A DNA stretch of 8,855 nucleotides from CAYYHA01 sp964471535 (lineage in GTDB: Bacteria; Myxococcota; Myxococcia; SLRQ01). Positions 1-5,303 of the stretch are shown one piece after another; position 1 is the first letter of the stretch, and every line of letters starts with the position of its first letter. The translations under genes and the position numbers were made by a program. A model generated the notes under the pieces. The model did not search any database, was not told where the DNA came from, and was given only the letters and a program-made list of their open reading frames with translations. The DNA lies in contig CAYYHA010000179.1 in the NCBI GenBank assembly GCA_964471535.1, positions 1 to 8,855 on the forward strand. Direction: 5' to 3'.

Positions 1-75
1 TGGATCACGGCGGGGAGCTTGGAGCGGCGGATCCTGATGGGGCGGCGGCTCGGCGCAGGAGATGCGCTTTCTTGA
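1..75 (+). CDS. Possible 3' end of an upstream gene (partial, unidentified)
   Basis: The frame starting at base 1 is open from the window edge to a TGA at 73-75 and encodes a 24-residue C-terminal tail that includes ITAGSLERRILMGRR. About 19 of its 24 codons end in G or C, like the real genes here. The competing frame at base 3, open to 197, has clearly fewer G/C-ending codons. The product is not recognised. The following 114 bases up to the next start hold no convincing gene. Confidence 0.35.
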   Translation, partial: WITAGSLERRILMGRRLGAGDALS

Positions 76-173
76 TCATCGGGGTGCCCGCCGACTACCA
101 TCGGCTCTGTTGGCCTCTTCGGGGTCGGGCGACTGCCGAGCCGAGGCGGGGAGTGGCACCAGGCGGTGCGACC

Positions 174-179
174 GGAGGA
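174..179 (+). promoter_or_regulatory. Ribosome binding site that selects the ATG at 190
   Basis: GGAGGA lies 10 bases upstream of the ATG at 190. The longer reading from the GTG at 166 has only a weaker purine run further upstream. That GTG would also add eight residues (MRPEDRLK) before the conserved beta-strand. The ATG at 190 is therefore preferred. Confidence 0.6.
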
Positions 180-189
180 CAGACTCAAG

Positions 190-1140
190 ATGCATGACGG
201 CGGTGGCCTGACCATCCGGTTCTGGGGCACACGGGGTTCGCTCCCCTCCCCCGGCCCGGATACCACCCGGTATGGGGGGAACACATCGTGCGTAGAGGTG
301 CGTGCAGGTGAGCACCTGCTCATCTTCGACGCCGGCACGGGGATCCGCGAGCTGGGCAACCGACTGCTGCGGGACATGCCCATCACCGCCCACCTCTTCT
401 TCACCCACTACCACTGGGACCACATCATGGGCTTCCCCTTCTTCGGGCCCCTCTTCGTCCCAGGGAACACACTGCACCTGTACGGCGCGACGAAAGCGGG
501 CTGCAACGTGAAGGAGGTCCTCGCGGGACAAATGGTGGCCCCCTACTTCCCGGTGACCATGGAGGAAGAGGGGAAGTCGGATCTCGTACCCCATCCCATG
601 GAGCCTGGCGATCGGGTGGAGATCGGAGGAGAGGTCGTCGTTCGCAGCGCCCACCTGAACCATCCGGGGGAGGCGATGGCCTTCCGCGTGGACTACCGGG
701 GCCGTTCGGTCGTCTACGCAACCGACATCGAGCACGACCCCGACCACGATCCGGCTCTCATCGAGCTGGCGAGGGAGGCGGACGCGCTCATCTACGACTC
801 CACCTACACCGATGCCGAATATGCAGGACACATCGGCTGGGGGCATTCCACCTGGCGGGCGGGCGTCGAAATCGCGAAGGCCGCGAAGGTCCGGCAGTTC
901 ATCATCTTCCACCACCTACCGGAGCGCACCGACCGGGAAGTCGCGGCGATCGAACGGGCAGCGCGGCGCACCTTTTCCGGCTCCCTCGCTGCGCGGGAGG
1001 GGATGGAGCTGACCTACCCCGCCGTCGAAGAAGCGCGACCGACGCCGCGACGCAATGGGGTCCCGGAGCACTCGACCGAGGAACCTGCGGCGGCTGGTGA
1101 GCAGGATGATGGTGAGGAAGAGGTGGACCTCACGAAGTGA
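190..1140 (+). CDS. Metallo-beta-lactamase-fold hydrolase (phosphodiesterase-like)
   Basis: A 316-residue cytoplasmic protein of the MBL superfamily, in the branch related to phosphoribosyl cyclic-phosphate phosphodiesterases and RNase Z. The N-terminus carries the signature IRFWGTRGSLPSPGPDT (9-25) and YGGNTSCVEV. The di-metal motif HxHxDH is at 73-78 (HYHWDH). Further likely metal ligands are H158 (LNHPG), D179 (ATDIEH) and H241/H242 (FHHLPE). All metal-binding positions look intact, so it should be an active hydrolase. The substrate cannot be read from sequence: a cyclic nucleotide or phosphodiester is inferred from the family only. After about residue 280 comes a low-complexity, acidic tail ending GEQDDGEEEVDLTK. 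There is no signal peptide or membrane segment. The gene stands alone on the + strand and converges on the DUF3501 gene, with 93 bases between the stops. A start at GTG 166 is the alternative. Confidence 0.88.
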   Translation: MHDGGGLTIRFWGTRGSLPSPGPDTTRYGGNTSCVEVRAGEHLLIFDAGTGIRELGNRLLRDMPITAHLFFTHYHWDHIMGFPFFGPLFVPGNTLHLYGATKAGCNVKEVLAGQMVAPYFPVTMEEEGKSDLVPHPMEPGDRVEIGGEVVVRSAHLNHPGEAMAFRVDYRGRSVVYATDIEHDPDHDPALIELAREADALIYDSTYTDAEYAGHIGWGHSTWRAGVEIAKAAKVRQFIIFHHLPERTDREVAAIERAARRTFSGSLAAREGMELTYPAVEEARPTPRRNGVPEHSTEEPAAAGEQDDGEEEVDLTK

Positions 1141-1233
1141 TGCGTCCGCACCGGTGGTGACGCGTCGGCCACGCCGCCTGCGAGGTCGCCGTGCCGCCGC
1201 CGTCGTACAGCCGCTCGCTGGGCGCGGCGCGAG
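1141..1233. other. Convergent intergenic spacer without a recognisable terminator
   Basis: This spacer separates the stop of the MBL hydrolase (+) from the stop of the DUF3501 gene (-). It is very GC-rich and contains only short stems such as CGGC-cac-GCCG. Neither strand shows a strong hairpin followed by a T-run, so termination here may be Rho-dependent or lie within the opposing gene. Confidence 0.4.
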
Positions 1234-1812
1234 CTACCGAAAGTCTGCCTTGAGTGCCTCTCGCATCGCAGCGGGCAGCTCTGCTTGCTCTTGGTAGACC
1301 GTATCGCGGATCTCGACGCGGACCGGCGCTTCGCCGTGCAGGAAGGCCTCCTTGGCCTCCGGGCTGAAGCGAAAGCGAAGATACTGCACCGCCCAGGCAC
1401 GGTCTTCGGATGCGCTCATCTCGTCCAACTCACCGCGGATCTCGTGCTCGCCCACCACGAGATAGGTGTTGCGGCTGATCCCTTTGTAGCGTTTCGCCTC
1501 CTCGCGCACCTTCGAGGTATCGGAGAACTGGATGAAGAGCGTGGCGGAGAGTTCGTTCTCGTCGGGCAGGATCTTGTTGTAGACGTCGAGTTCGTACTGC
1601 ACCGCCTCGGGGTCGGTGATCTTCTCGGCCCGGAGCATCTCCTGCACTTGGAAGATCATCGTCTTCTTGTCCTCGAAGACGAGGGTGACCGCATCGCCCA
1701 CGAAGAGTCGGCGATTCTTCTTGTAGGCGATCATCTCCCTGCGAAAGTCGTCCCGAACCTGCTCGTAGGCGGGAAGCGGAAGAATGTCCTTTTGCGTCAC
1801 ACGTTCCATCAT
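1234..1812 (-). CDS. DUF3501 family protein
   Basis: A 192-residue soluble protein of unknown function, recognised as DUF3501 by its overall sequence and by its position directly after a GlpC/Hdr-like Fe-S protein and a rubrerythrin, an arrangement I recall for this family. It begins MMERVTQKDILPLPAYEQVR. It then has a basic stretch (AYKKNRRLFVGD), a segment predicted to be mixed alpha/beta (VTLVFEDKKTMIFQVQEML), and NTYLVVGEHEIRGELDEMS. It contains no cysteine, so it cannot bind an Fe-S cluster through Cys and is more likely an accessory or partner protein. The start at 1812 overlaps the upstream stop as ATGA (1812-1809), which indicates translational coupling. AAGGAGG lies 7 bases upstream. 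The ATG at 1809 is an equally possible start one codon later. Family identity is fairly sure; function is unknown. Confidence 0.82.
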   Translation of the reverse strand: MMERVTQKDILPLPAYEQVRDDFRREMIAYKKNRRLFVGDAVTLVFEDKKTMIFQVQEMLRAEKITDPEAVQYELDVYNKILPDENELSATLFIQFSDTSKVREEAKRYKGISRNTYLVVGEHEIRGELDEMSASEDRAWAVQYLRFRFSPEAKEAFLHGEAPVRVEIRDTVYQEQAELPAAMREALKADFR

Positions 1813-3098
1813 GGCTGTGCCTCCTTCGGCGCGGCAGAGAGTCCATAGGCCCGGTGGAGCACCTCCACCGGGTGAAGCGGCCGGCGCTCGAGCACCTCCT
1901 CCACCTGCAGCGACGCCAGGGGACAGTCGCTGACCAAGAGATCCGCCTTCGCCCGCTCGAGGCCCCCGGCCAGCTTCTTCGCCTGCTTCATCGAAAGCTC
2001 GAAGAACTCGTGCTTCATGCCCCAGGTGCCATCCATCCCCGAGCACTTGTCCACCAGCTTCACCTTCGCCCCGGTCAGCCGAAGCAGATCGCGGGCCGGC
2101 AGGCCGAAGTTCTGAACCTTCAGATGGCAAGGCTGGTGGTAGGCGACCACCTCGGGATGCCACGAAAAGTCGGTCGAGAGCTTCCCCTCTTTGTGCATCT
2201 TCAGCAGGAATTCGGCCGCATCATAGGTATGCCTGGCCACCTCTTGCGCCCGCGCTTCGCCGGTCAGGGTGGGGTAGTCGTGTTTGATCATCAGGGAGCA
2301 ACTTGGCCCGGGGATGATCACCGGCATCCCGTCGCGCACCGCCGCGTGGAGGCCGTCGAGGTTCTGGTGAGCCCATTCGATCGCCTGCTCGATGTCCCCT
2401 CCGTCGAGCGCGGGCATGCCGCAGCAGCGCTGCTCGGGACAGTGCACCTCGAAACCGTTGTGCTCGAGCACCTCGACCAGCGCCTTCGCCGCACCGGGCC
2501 AGTTGTAGTTGAGGGAGCAGGTGTAGAAGAGCGCCACCGTTCCCTGCTTCTTTCCCGAGGGGCGGCTCCCGCCCCGGCGCTTCCACCACCGTTCGAAGGG
2601 CTCGCTGGCGATGGGCGGCAGGTGTCGGTCGGCTTCGAGCCCGAGCGCCTTCTCCATCACCTTCCGGTTGAGCGTGCCGGGGGCGTTGAGCGCGTTCACC
2701 AGCGTCGGGGCGACGCCACCGATCTTGCCCACGAGCATCGGGTTGCCCAGGAACTTGTCACCCAGACGAATGCCCTGGTGCTTCGCCTTCGCGGCCTTTG
2801 CGCGGAGCATCAAGGCGGGAAAGTCCAGCTCGAACTCGTGCGGCGGGGTGTAGGGGCACTTGGGGAAGCAGAGCTTGCAGTTGTAGCAAAGGTCCACCAC
2901 CCGCATCTTCTGCTCCCAGGTGAGGGCGGAGACCGCCTCCTCCTCGCTCTCGTCGATGGCGTCGAAGAGGGCGGGAAAGCTGGGACAGAGGCTGAAGCAG
3001 AGCCGGCAGCCGTGACAGATGTCGTAGATTCGATCCATCTCGGACTCGAGGTCCGCGAGGTCGTAGAAGTCAGGGTGATGGGGGTCGAATCCACGCAT
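1809..3098 (-). CDS. GlpC/heterodisulfide-reductase-like Fe-S protein (two 4Fe-4S motifs plus CCG domains)
   Basis: A 429-residue soluble electron-transfer protein. Residues 28-39 (CHGCRLCFSLCP) and 71-82 (CYNCKLCFPKCP) are two CxxCxxCxxxCP motifs, each expected to hold a [4Fe-4S] cluster. Two cysteine-rich (CCG) domains follow. The first has C194, CCG at 225-227 and C267 (GPSCSLMIK). The second has C324 (QPCH), C352 in CSG instead of CCG, and C392 (SDCPLA) without the usual second Cys. The order resembles GlpC, the Fe-S subunit of anaerobic glycerol-3-phosphate dehydrogenase, and HdrD C-terminal halves, but no GlpA/GlpB-type flavoprotein gene is nearby. There is no signal peptide or transmembrane helix. 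GGAGG sits only 4 bases before the ATG, a slightly tight spacing. The gene lies 157 bases after rubrerythrin and overlaps DUF3501 by 4 bases. I infer that it passes electrons to the rubrerythrin or another oxidoreductase; the true partner is not shown. Confidence 0.88.
   Translation of the reverse strand: MRGFDPHHPDFYDLADLESEMDRIYDICHGCRLCFSLCPSFPALFDAIDESEEEAVSALTWEQKMRVVDLCYNCKLCFPKCPYTPPHEFELDFPALMLRAKAAKAKHQGIRLGDKFLGNPMLVGKIGGVAPTLVNALNAPGTLNRKVMEKALGLEADRHLPPIASEPFERWWKRRGGSRPSGKKQGTVALFYTCSLNYNWPGAAKALVEVLEHNGFEVHCPEQRCCGMPALDGGDIEQAIEWAHQNLDGLHAAVRDGMPVIIPGPSCSLMIKHDYPTLTGEARAQEVARHTYDAAEFLLKMHKEGKLSTDFSWHPEVVAYHQPCHLKVQNFGLPARDLLRLTGAKVKLVDKCSGMDGTWGMKHEFFELSMKQAKKLAGGLERAKADLLVSDCPLASLQVEEVLERRPLHPVEVLHRAYGLSAAPKEAQP
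1820..1826 (-). promoter_or_regulatory. Strong Shine-Dalgarno for the DUF3501 gene inside the upstream CDS
   Basis: Read on the - strand this is AAGGAGG, full complementarity to the 16S anti-SD core, 7 bases before the ATG at 1812. It is the strongest ribosome binding site in the window and lies within the last codons of the Fe-S protein gene. DUF3501 is thus probably translated at least as well as its partner. Confidence 0.7.
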
Positions 3099-3219
3099 GA
3101 AGCCTCCGTAAACGCCGGGCGGGTGGCGGGAACAGCGGATTCAGGGGCAGCGTTGGCTGCTTTACCCGGGCCCCGCTGGCAGCGGCAGCACGCCGCTCCG
3201 TCGAGGGCAGAGGGTGGGA

Positions 3220-3239
3220 GCGGCAGGCGTGCCTGCCGC
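3220..3239. repeat. 20-bp near-perfect palindrome between rubrerythrin and the Fe-S gene
   Basis: Arms GCGGCAGGC and GCCTGCCGC are exact reverse complements (9 bp each) around a GT centre. As RNA it would form a 7-bp stem with a 6-base loop. On the transcribed - strand it lies 17 bases after the rubrerythrin stop and is not followed by a T-run. It is therefore more likely an RNA-processing/stabilising hairpin, a partial terminator or a REP-like element than a classical intrinsic terminator. A second small hairpin, AGCGGC-agcac-GCCGCT, is at 3181-3197 in the same spacer. Confidence 0.6.
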
Positions 3240-3255
3240 CCCCGCAGAAGCTGAA

Positions 3256-3684
3256 CTAGCCCTGTGCCTCGAGCGTCTCGAGGCCCTGCTTGAAGCGACC
3301 GGCGTGGGACTTCTCCGCCTTCGCCAGGGTCTCGAACCACTCGGCGATCTCGTCGAAGCCTTCCTCGCGGGCCGTCTTGGCGAAGCCGGGATACATCTCG
3401 GTGAACTCGTAGGTCTCACCGGCGATCGCCGACTTCAGGTTGGCCTCGGTGTCACCGATGGGCTCGCCGGTGGCCGGATCGCCCACCTCCTCGAGGTACT
3501 CGAGGTGGCCGTGGGCGTGGCCCGTCTCGCCCTCCGCCGTGTCGCGGAAGAGGCCGGCGATGTCCGGGTGCCCCTCCACGTCGGCCTTCTTGGCGAAGTA
3601 GAGGTAGCGGCGGTTCGCCATCGACTCACCGGCGAAGGCTTCCTTCAGGTTCTCCCAGGTCTTCGAACCCTTGAGCTCTGGCAT
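3256..3684 (-). CDS. Rubrerythrin, diiron domain only (no rubredoxin domain)
   Basis: A 142-residue ferritin-like diiron protein. Known rubrerythrins reduce hydrogen peroxide to water in the cytoplasm, using electrons from rubredoxin or another donor. Visible ligand candidates are E20 (AGES), E53 and H56 (EGETGH), E90 and E93 (GETYEF), and E124 and H127 (AEKSH), matching the duplicated ExxH four-helix pattern. Classical rubrerythrins of about 190 residues add a C-terminal rubredoxin with two CxxC motifs. This one stops right after the four-helix bundle and has no cysteine, so electrons must come from a separate protein. The start at 3684 is supported by GAAGGAG 7 bases upstream and by the family N-terminus (LKGSKTWENLKEAFAGES). 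It is the first gene of a - strand unit with the Fe-S protein and DUF3501, and has its own promoter with a PerR-like box. Confidence 0.9.
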   Translation of the reverse strand: MPELKGSKTWENLKEAFAGESMANRRYLYFAKKADVEGHPDIAGLFRDTAEGETGHAHGHLEYLEEVGDPATGEPIGDTEANLKSAIAGETYEFTEMYPGFAKTAREEGFDEIAEWFETLAKAEKSHAGRFKQGLETLEAQG

Positions 3685-3736
3685 CTTCGTACTCCTTCGA
3701 ATGGGGTTGGGGTTGAAGGGAAATCGAAAGGATGCC

Positions 3737-3751
3737 GGAAAATGATTCTCC
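3737..3751 (-). promoter_or_regulatory. PerR/Fur-type operator upstream of rubrerythrin
   Basis: The - strand reads GGAGAATCATTTTCC, an inverted repeat of 7-1-7 form in which 6 of 7 pairs match. Its core AATnATT is identical to the core of the known PerR and Fur boxes. A 15-mer with the same GGAxAATCATTxT pattern lies in the perR promoter at 4277-4291. The box covers the -10 region of the rubrerythrin promoter. Binding by the neighbouring PerR-like protein is inferred. Confidence 0.55.
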
Positions 3752-3767
3752 AACTGTTGAATGTCAA
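3739..3767 (-). promoter_or_regulatory. Promoter of the rubrerythrin operon
   Basis: On the - strand a perfect -35 hexamer TTGACA (3767-3762) is followed after 17 bases by CATTTT (3744-3739), a weak -10. AATCAT at a 15-base spacing is an alternative. The predicted transcript start is near 3732, giving a leader of about 48 bases with the Shine-Dalgarno near its end. The weak -10 overlaps the PerR-like box, consistent with repression. Confidence 0.5.
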
Positions 3768-3820
3768 GGGGCCAGGCAGCGCTTCGCCGCCGTGGCCGAG
3801 CGGACGCACGGACAGCCCCT

Positions 3821-4273
3821 CTAGGCCCGCTGGCACTCGGGACACAGGCCGCTGAAATGGGCTGTGCCACCGAAGACCTTGAAGCCTTGCCGCGCCGCCG
3901 GCGGCAGGCGCAGCGTCTCCACCGCCTCGGCGTCCACGTCGACCACCGCCCGGCAGCGTACGCAGACCAGGTGGTGGTGGGGCTCCATGTTGGGATCGAG
4001 GCGCATCCGGTCGTGCAGTGGGCTGACCGGCTGCAGGAGGCCCAGGTCGGTGAGCATCTCCACCGTCTTGTAGACGGTCGCGAGGGAGAGGTTGGGGATG
4101 CGTTCCCGCACCGACTCGTAGAGCATCTCCGGAGACGGGTGGTCCCCCCGGGCGACCAGCGCCCGATAGATCTCCAAGCGCTGCGGCGTGATCGAGAGGC
4201 CGCGGGCCCGGCAGGCGGCGCGGAACTCCTCGAGGCGGCGCTCGATGGTCTCAAGGGTCGGCGGGGAAGGCAT
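3821..4273 (-). CDS. perR: PerR-type peroxide-sensing repressor (Fur family)
   Basis: A 150-residue metalloregulator. The N-terminal winged helix spans about 8-85, with TPQR (29-32) and the recognition helix LSLATVYKTVEML (62-74). The dimerisation/metal domain follows. Aligned by eye to Bacillus PerR, all five regulatory ligands are present: H45, D93, H99, H101 and D112. Asp at the last position is the PerR feature where Fur has Glu. The structural zinc site is C104/C107 (CVRC) and C144/C147 (CPEC). This predicts Fe/Mn-dependent repression relieved by peroxide oxidation of ligand histidines. The ATG at 4273 is the only sensible start: no in-frame ATG, GTG or TTG follows before the DNA-binding domain. 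No Shine-Dalgarno is present and the predicted leader is only about 12 bases. The gene lies upstream of rubrerythrin and is divergent from bcp. A Fur or Zur role is possible but less likely. Confidence 0.88.
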   Translation of the reverse strand: MPSPPTLETIERRLEEFRAACRARGLSITPQRLEIYRALVARGDHPSPEMLYESVRERIPNLSLATVYKTVEMLTDLGLLQPVSPLHDRMRLDPNMEPHHHLVCVRCRAVVDVDAEAVETLRLPPAARQGFKVFGGTAHFSGLCPECQRA

Positions 4274-4276
4274 AAT

Positions 4277-4291
4277 CAAGAATGATTTTCC
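4277..4291 (-). promoter_or_regulatory. PerR/Fur-type operator in the perR promoter
   Basis: The - strand reads GGAAAATCATTCTTG directly after the -10 hexamer. It shares GGAxAATCATTxT with the box in front of rubrerythrin. It is a poorer palindrome (4 of 7 pairs), though ATGAT-ggaaa-ATCAT forms an overlapping inverted repeat at 4283-4297. Its position over the predicted transcription start suggests autorepression, which is known for PerR in other bacteria. Binding is inferred. Confidence 0.55.
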
Positions 4292-4320
4292 ATCATAGGC
4301 ACGCACCGACCCCAGGTCAA
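4292..4320 (-). promoter_or_regulatory. perR promoter (sigma70-type)
   Basis: On the - strand TTGACC (4320-4315) and TATGAT (4297-4292) are separated by exactly 17 bases. Each differs from consensus by one base, making this the best promoter match in the window. The predicted start of transcription, about 7 bases downstream of the -10, is near 4285, inside the PerR-like box and only about 12 bases from the perR ATG. Confidence 0.72.
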
Positions 4321-4420
4321 TGGCACGGCCCTGGCCTCGGCGGCAGTAGAAAACGGCCCCCACCCGGCGGCCGCTATGCCGGCACCGGAGCCGTCGCCAC
4401 GCCGGGCCGCCCCAATGCGT

Positions 4421-4432
4421 GCCGGTACCGGC
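4421..4432. repeat. 12-bp perfect palindrome in the perR-bcp divergent region
   Basis: GCCGGTACCGGC is a perfect palindrome about 90 bases upstream of the bcp start. In DNA this GC-rich it could be chance. A binding site for a dimeric regulator is an alternative. The rest of 4321-4519 shows no gene and no convincing bcp promoter. Confidence 0.3.
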
Positions 4433-4519
4433 GCCCTGCGGCGCACGATACGTTGCGCGGGACTGCCGAGCGCGGTAATCAACCGGCCCCATTTCCAGGG
4501 GAGGGTCGAGGAGTTGCCC

Positions 4520-5167
4520 ATGGCCACGAAGACGAAGGCAGCGGCAAGAAAGCCCGGCAGGACGGTGGCCCGCACGTCCGGGGGACGGTCGGCGGGCAAG
4601 AAGGCCACCGCATCCCGCAAGGCCACACCCAAGAAGACCGAGGCGAAGTCCACGAAGACGAAGGCCCGCAAGACGAAGGCCTCCCGAGCCAAGGCCGTCT
4701 CGGACCCGAGGGCTGCTCTCGAGGGGCGAAAGGCCCCTGCGGTGACCCTGCCGACCGATACCGGCGAAACCTTCCGCCTGGCCGATCAGAACGGACGCTG
4801 GGTGGTCCTCTACTTCTACCCCAAGGCGATGACCCCCGGCTGCACCCTGGAGAGCCGCGATTTCAGCGCCCTGCTGCCCGAGTTCCAGAAGAAGGACGCC
4901 GTGGTGGTGGGGATCTCCCCGGATGCGCCCGAGCGCCTCGCCCGCTTTCGCGAGAAGGAGGGGCTCCGGCACGTCCTGGCAAGCGATCCAGATCACCGCG
5001 TGGCGGAGCGCTATGGGGCATGGGGAGAGAAGAAACTGTACGGCAAAACCTACGAAGGCATCATTCGATCCACCTTCCTCATCGGGCCCGATCTGAAGGT
5101 TTCTCGGGTCTGGCCGAAGGTGAAGGTGAAGGGGCACGCCGAGGAGGTGCTGGCCGCGATCCCCTGA
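4520..5167 (+). CDS. bcp: Bcp/PrxQ-type peroxiredoxin with a basic histone-H1-like N-terminal tail
   Basis: A 215-residue thiol peroxidase reducing hydrogen peroxide and organic hydroperoxides. The thioredoxin-fold domain spans about 66-215: APAVTLPTDTGETFRL, then VVLYFYPKAMTPGC with the peroxidatic Cys at C108, later VVVGISPDAPE and IIRSTFLIGPD. C108 is the only cysteine. The C50-type resolving Cys of E. coli Bcp and the later one of Xylella PrxQ (here Arg in ARFREKEG) are both missing, so a 1-Cys mechanism with an external reductant is implied. Residues 1-60 have 21 Lys/Arg and one acidic residue, rich in Ala/Thr/Ser, like bacterial histone-H1-like or AlgP tails, and are about 60 residues longer than normal Bcp. 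GAGGAG at 4508-4513 lies 6 bases before the ATG, so the tail is translated. The tail DNA contains the direct repeat CACGAAGACGAAGGC (4525-4539 and 4651-4665). The gene is divergent from perR. Confidence 0.88.
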   Translation: MATKTKAAARKPGRTVARTSGGRSAGKKATASRKATPKKTEAKSTKTKARKTKASRAKAVSDPRAALEGRKAPAVTLPTDTGETFRLADQNGRWVVLYFYPKAMTPGCTLESRDFSALLPEFQKKDAVVVGISPDAPERLARFREKEGLRHVLASDPDHRVAERYGAWGEKKLYGKTYEGIIRSTFLIGPDLKVSRVWPKVKVKGHAEEVLAAIP

Positions 5168-5303
5168 ACCCCCCGAGATCCCCCAGAGGCAGCCCGAGAC
5201 GCCCATTCGAACCTCTTTCGCCCTGCTTGCACCGCACCTCGAACCCCACCACATTCCACCTAGCTCCCACCCTAGACGCCCCCACGCCGGGTCCCTGAAC
5301 ACC
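5168..5303 (+). terminator. C-rich, G-poor stretch: candidate Rho entry site after bcp, and leader of korA
   Basis: The 136 bases between bcp and korA contain about 68 C and 23 G, a strong C-over-G excess typical of rut sites. C is repeatedly spaced with pyrimidine dinucleotides, and no stable hairpin is obvious. It could end bcp transcription by Rho. It could instead be part of the korA 5' leader, where a similar composition can mediate conditional termination. No purine-rich Shine-Dalgarno is visible in the 20 bases before the korA ATG, and no good promoter is seen. Confidence 0.35.

Noticed and set aside
72..101. Possible promoter TTGATC - 18 bases - TACCAT ahead of the MBL gene
   Set aside because: Only 4 of 6 matches in each hexamer with an 18-base spacer and no supporting context; too weak to annotate.
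76..915. A 279-codon open frame on the - strand opposite the MBL hydrolase
   Set aside because: It lies antisense to a gene with intact catalytic motifs, has no recognisable domain, and reads as the usual antisense shadow of GC-rich coding DNA.
1854..3254. A 466-codon open frame on the + strand opposite the Fe-S protein
   Set aside because: It mirrors the Fe-S gene codon by codon and shows no family motif. The opposite strand carries clear CxxCxxCxxxCP motifs.
3767..3820. Possible perR terminator: AGGGGC/GCCCCT arms enclosing CCGTG/CACGG
   Set aside because: The outer arms are about 40 bases apart, no T-run follows, and the structure runs into the rubrerythrin -35 element.
4453..4481. Possible bcp promoter TTGCGC with TAATCA or GGTAAT
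   Set aside because: Either the -10 match is poor (17-base spacing) or the spacing is 15 bases. The bcp promoter remains unidentified.
4376..4519. Extending bcp upstream to the ATG at 4376
   Set aside because: The ATG at 4520 has GAGGAG 6 bases upstream and begins the basic tail directly. The extra 48 residues are Arg/Pro-rich and contain the intergenic palindrome, typical of untranslated GC-rich DNA.
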